This document shows positions 59,870 to 64,000 of a stretch of DNA of 64,000 nucleotides, in pieces. The stretch lies in NCBI GenBank assembly GCA_032358255.1, contig JAULBX010000226.1, forward strand, positions 95,948 through 159,947, written 5' to 3'. The position numbers were made by a program, and so were the translations under genes. The stretch is from Heterotrichella gracilis (Eukaryota > Sar > Xanthophyceae > Tribonematales > Xanthonemataceae). The notes beneath the pieces are model-generated. The model was given only the letters and a program-made list of their open reading frames with translations, ran no database searches and was not told the origin of the DNA. The first letter of the stretch is position 1, and each line of letters opens with the position of its first letter.

Positions 59870-60952
59870 GGGGAATTTGGGTTGGGGGGCGGGGGTGGGG
59901 TGGGAGCAGCTGATTCAGATGGAGGGGAGGCGTCGTAATAACTGAGTTTATTCGCTAGGGTGGGTGGGAGGGGGGAAGGGTCTTTTGGCATTTGGATGAT
60001 GGGGTTTTGCGAATAGGGAGGGGTGGGTGCAGGCCATGGGTGAAGTGGTCTGCTCCACGCATATACAGCAAATGCTCTAGAAGCGGGGTTGTATTATGTG
60101 CACAGAGAAGTTGAGGCTGGGCGTTGAAACGGGTGGGATGGGTAGAGGATGAACACAGATAGCTGGCCCCAGGGGTAATGCTTGGTCAGTATATCAGTGA
60201 TCACTACCAGTACACCCCCATGGGTGAGAGGGGGGTGAGGAGAAGCAGGGACAGGGCCCCTGGTTAGTGACGCCATATTGGCATGGCATGCACAGTTGGT
60301 TATTTTCCAAATGCAATGGTTGCACAATGTTGTTCCAAACTCAGTGAACATTGGGATGCATTCCTGAGAAGCTGGCGTATGGCATACTATGCTGAACACC
60401 TGGAACATATTATGCCAGTGCTCAGCTGCCAACATGGCGGTCGAGAACGTATCCTGTAAACGATTTCTTATTCACATGGATCCATGTGCTATGCATGGCA
60501 ATGCCATGAGCCCCTGAGGTACCTCATGGGTAAATCACCTGGAATTTATTGTTGTTTACTTGGGATGGGATGCGCAAATTGCACATCGAATGTACGAGCC
60601 CAATCAATATTGGCAATAATTTTAACATGGCGTTTATGGATGACCTGGTCCGATTCCGTGCTGAGTCTGGGAGTGGGCATTTGCCGGCCAAATTGTGACA
60701 TGGCTTCACAATATTCAGAGTTTGCAACATCATGTAGGCGCATGGTCTGTAAGGAGACCCCCGGGGGGTGATGATCAACCACACAGCGCCATACTATCTT
60801 TGATTTGATAGAAGGGGGGTCCTGTACCCTTCCCCCGCCTCAGGCTAGTAGGCTACACCCGGTGGAGGCCCTGCGCCTTCCAGGCTGTTTGGCATTCTGC
60901 CTGATTCTCCCGGCTGCCACTTAGTATACCCCCGGGCGCCAAACGTGGTTGG
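59870..60952. other. Intergenic between convergent genes, no gene seen
   Basis: This is the shared 3' flank of the SSRP1 (+) and IQ-motif protein (-) genes. No coding exon or structured RNA was recognised. Confidence 0.5.
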
Positions 60953-62943
60953 TCAGCACTCTGCATCATCACCCTCCGTGTCACTGTGCCCCTGCTCCTT
61001 GCGCCGCGAGGGCAGCCTGAGCACGTCCGCCACCCTGCCCCTGGCCTGGGCCTGCTGCCGCGCACTCTCACTGCCCAGCTCTGCGCTCCTGTTCCGCACC
61101 TGGTGGAGGAAGAACGATGTTGCATTCAATGTGCAGCGCGCATCCTTTCTGACAGCAGGCATGCTGGTTGAAACAGGCATGCGACATGATGATCTCACAG
61201 CGCATCCAATAGAGCGGATCTCTTGCACGTCAGAAGCTTTTCAGCGGAGGTGGTGCCATGCCGCAGTTGTCTGCAGCACCCATTTTGCCATACGCCCATG
61301 CAGATCCCCCACATGGCGTGTCACTCTACCTCACCTGCTGGAGCACAGCCAGTGCAGCCGGGTGTGCAAACGCCTCCCAGTCATCGCTCCGGGTGGCCCT
61401 CTGGGTGGTGCTGTGCTTCCTTTGGGGGGCGGGATAGGTGTGTGCTGACTGGGCCCGGGGACGTAGGTGGGGTGGTGGTGGCATCTCCTGGGTGGACTGG
61501 AGAGGGTGCAGATGCGCATTGGCAGGGGAAAGGCTGCGCAGAGCAGTCTGCTGTTGGCGGGTCCTGTAGCGCCGGTAGTGGTGCTGGATGCATAAGGCTG
61601 CAATAGTGTGCATTTGGAGCTGCTGCTGCTGCCTTTTGTGCATGTAGCGTTGGTAGTGGCGCTGTACACATGTGGCCGCTTGGTGGGAAGCGGCATGCTG
61701 CTGCCGCAGTTTTTGTGCCATCACGCGGGCTTGGTGCCCTCTGGAATGGCTCTGGATGCGCACCGCTGCGGCAGCAGCTGATCGATGCTCAGCAACTTGT
61801 TTCCTCGCAAGCCATCCCCTCCAATGCCGCTGCAACGTCACAGCTGCAGCGGCCAGGCCTTCTTCTTGGAAACTGCTGGTGGATGTCTCTGTAATGTCGC
61901 TGTCAAAGCTGCTCTGCTCGCTCAAGTCACTGTCCTGGCTACTGCTGTCGTCCTGTTGGGAATGTGGCTGTTCTGGGGCTGACTCTGAGCTGCCACAAGG
62001 GGCACCACTCCTACTGCCACTGCTACGTTCAACGTGTGGGTCGCCATGAGTATCTGGCTGTTCCCTGGTTCTGCTGCTATAACCCTCCTTGCTGCTAAAG
62101 TGTGGGTTGCCTTCGCTCCTTAGGTGGCCACTGCTGCTTCTGATACTGCTGCTGCAACTGTCTCTGCCAGTTTCACTGCAGATGTCACTGTCATCGTCGC
62201 TGAGGTTTTGCTTTCTGGGGTACCAAGGACTGTGTGTGGACGCTATGATGGGGGGCTCAACTGGCGGTGATTGGCCTCCATCGGGCGGTGCAGAGGTACT
62301 GTATCCACCAGACACGAGCCCCTGCAAGGGAAAAGAAGCGTGAAAAGCGTCATGAAACGTGCCATGAACAGGTGAAGGCAGGTGACTGGGGTCCCAGCAG
62401 GTTCTATGTGGGTCGTACATCGCTTAGGAGGGTGTTAAGTCGCCGTACTCGGGCTAAAGCATCCTCTCCCCGTTCGCCGTTCACAGCTTGTGCCCACGCA
62501 AGCCTGGCGGTTTCTCGTGTGGTTTCATCCTCCACTATTTGCTGTATGCTTGCTTTGTTTAATGCCATTTGGTTTGAACCATTGCTCGTTGAGGGTGTAT
62601 GGGACAAGATCGAGTCCAAGAAGAAAATGAGTGTTCCTGAAGTCATACGGAAAAATTGTGATAATTGCAACTCAGAGTCACTGCCCAAAGTGTCTGATAT
62701 CACGAGGGTCTCGTTTGTTGCGGTCCAACAAACAGGGATGCCGGTGCATGCAGGACGGCAACTCACACTGAAAACGTATTGTGACGTGAATGCTCCGCTC
62801 AAATATTTTAAGACTTCAAACCCTTCGTTGAAACTGTTTACATCACCACACGCGTCTCTCAAGCTGCATCTGCTGTCACTGTTGTTCAATATGTGACACG
62901 TGGTGGCGGGCAGGGGAGTTTCGCCCCAACATGCTGCCGCCAT
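60953..62943 (-). CDS. IQ-motif (calmodulin-binding) protein, family unknown
   Basis: Three exons (62943-62419, 62321-61335, 61099-60953) join in phase to 552 residues. The N-terminal ~175 residues (MAAACWGETPLPATTCHILN..., ending ALARVRRLNTLLSD) look folded but I do not recognise them. A long Ser-rich acidic region follows (SDDDSDICSETGRDSCSS, QQDDSSSQDSDLSEQSS). Four IQ motifs lie at about residues 333-433: AAVTLQRHWRGWLARK, AAVRIQSHSRGHQARV, AATCVQRHYQRYMHKR and AALCIQHHYRRYRTRQ. The C-terminus is charged (VADVLRLPSRRKEQGHSD). Tandem IQ motifs normally bind calmodulin or related light chains. No motor or GAP domain is present, so this is not a myosin or IQGAP. The start is the ATG in good context (GCCATGG). 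Confidence 0.7.
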
Positions 62944-63445
62944 GGCAAATTTGGTGTGCATGCACGGTGTGATAAGCAGCAACGCCAGCAGTGGCACAGG
63001 TTACAGGTAACAGTTCCATGCTCTCAAGTCACGAAGCTCCCAGCCACAACCTTGCGACAGACTAACCATATTTCTTGGCAGAAGCACGGAACCGCATAAA
63101 AAGCCGCAGTTTTTTTGAGGCCTCAACAAGTTACACTAGCCGTTGCAACGTTTCAAGGTGGTGGCAAGCTCCTCACCATACGTTGTCCTTTATCACACTG
63201 CCACTGCTGCCCATGCTTGCGTGAAGGAAGTTGAAGGAGGCCGTCGGCGGGTGCAGAAGTGTGTTTGTTTCAACCAGCTCTTGGCCACATACCACGCTGG
63301 TTCTGGTTTGGAATCAACACCAGAACAAGCTGCTGTTGTTCCGGCTATTATACCAAGTGCGCCTTGCAACAACCTGCGGCGCTAGTGCGGTTGGGCCACT
63401 TTCCCGCCACCTCTGGACAGCCTCACCGCGGGTGATAGGTGCACC
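62944..63445. promoter_or_regulatory. Region between two divergent starts
   Basis: This lies between the IQ-motif gene (-) and a possible gene start at 63446 (+). No motif was recognised. Confidence 0.3.
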
Positions 63446-63521
63446 ATGGGCAGCAATGGCTTGCGCGCCGCAGGAGGCGTGGCCAAAAAGGCGGCTAAAA
63501 AGTTGGGGGGAGGGTTTTCAG
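63446..63521 (+). CDS. Possible first exon of a gene leaving the window
   Basis: ATG in good context (ACCATGG) opens MGSNGLRAAGGVAKKAAKKL and then GGGFS, followed by a GTGCGT donor. The Ala/Lys-rich start could be the N-terminus of a larger protein. No second exon is recognisable before the window ends, so this rests on a start, a frame and a splice donor only. Confidence 0.3.
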
Positions 63522-64000
63522 GTGCGTGCACCCCACCCACTGTTGTGCCGCATATGCATGCATATGCACTTCAGGTCTAGTGGCTTTGTCATGTTTTGGG
63601 TTCTGGCTTGCTTTGTCGGATTATGAAAGGCACACAACCTAGAAAATAGCGGACATTTATACACCTCACACAAAGCGCTGCGTGCGCGTGTGAGAACAGT
63701 ACGCCTGGGCAGCACCGCTGTATCGTGCGAACCCCGGCATAGGCTACGGACAGGAACGTGTAAACCCTACGCCAAAACCCCACAGGGTGGCTTAGCCTGC
63801 CGCACTTAGCCACCACCCTTTGGCGCGGCAGTGTGAGCAACCCCCTACCGCACACACGGCCCATCTCCTCCTCACAACCCTGGCTCAAGCGCCTCGGCCC
63901 CCACCTACAAACACCAACCCCGCATACAGGCAGACACTATCCCCGCCGCCGTCTACCACCAACCCCTTCCTCCCTCCCCCTCCCTCCTCTTGGCCTACCC
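63522..64000. other. Window end, no clear exon
   Basis: If the 63446 exon is real, this is its first intron. It contains CATATGCATGCATATG at 63551 and ends in a C-rich tract. Confidence 0.3.

Noticed and set aside
63589-63888. 99-codon minus-strand frame near the window end
   Set aside because: It has no recognisable domain, no convincing start context and unusual Cys/Arg-rich composition typical of chance frames.

Overview
The window is nuclear DNA of a green alga (Chlorophyta), reported from a draft assembly. The evidence is GT-AG spliced genes with many short introns, plant-type protein versions (an ACX2-like acyl-CoA oxidase, an ankyrin/RCC1/BTB protein of the plant IBTK-like type, a p47/PUX-type Cdc48 cofactor), a candidate chloroplast/thylakoid protein, and short CCCTAAA-type motifs. 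Bacterial operons, tRNA, rRNA, CRISPR and complete transposons were not seen. I joined exons by hand from splice signals and conserved protein blocks; nothing was checked against transcripts.

Layout. 1.07-2.75 kb (-): decayed F-box/leucine-rich gene. 3.85-13.0 kb (-): large IBTK-like gene (ankyrin, RCC1, BTB, conserved C-terminal motifs). 13.7-15.2 kb (+): small plastid-targeted protein. 16.4-21.5 kb (+): peroxisomal acyl-CoA oxidase with an N-terminal PTS2. 23.5-25.3 kb (-) and 26.2-27.3 kb (+): two divergent genes for disordered proteins with no recognised domain. 28.0-34.2 kb (-): eEF2 kinase (alpha-kinase) with a calmodulin-binding-like helix and a Sel1-like C-terminus. 34.9-36.8 kb (+): p47-type UBA/SEP/UBX protein. 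37.1-37.8 kb (-): calcineurin-B-like EF-hand protein. 39.0-49.5 kb (+): four tandem F-box/leucine-rich paralogs, only one with an uninterrupted frame. 50.6 kb: assembly gap between poly-G and poly-C. 51.0-53.1 kb (-): spliceosomal SmB. 53.8-59.9 kb (+): FACT subunit SSRP1. 61.0-62.9 kb (-): IQ-motif protein. 63.4 kb (+): possible first exon of a gene leaving the window.

Most genes are unrelated housekeeping genes arranged as divergent or convergent neighbours. Three gene products (eEF2 kinase, calcineurin B, IQ protein) point to calcium/calmodulin signalling, but their proximity may be chance.

The most unusual signal is at intron level. In four unrelated genes, introns carry degenerate tandem copies of the neighbouring exon end together with its splice junction, often with stop codons or broken splice sites. 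I count at least eleven such 'ghost junctions'. The F-box family is a second point of interest: all five copies share a TGCATGCATGCATA-like upstream motif and show graded decay (lost start codons, frameshifts, an in-frame TAG, a hairpin at a broken 3' end).
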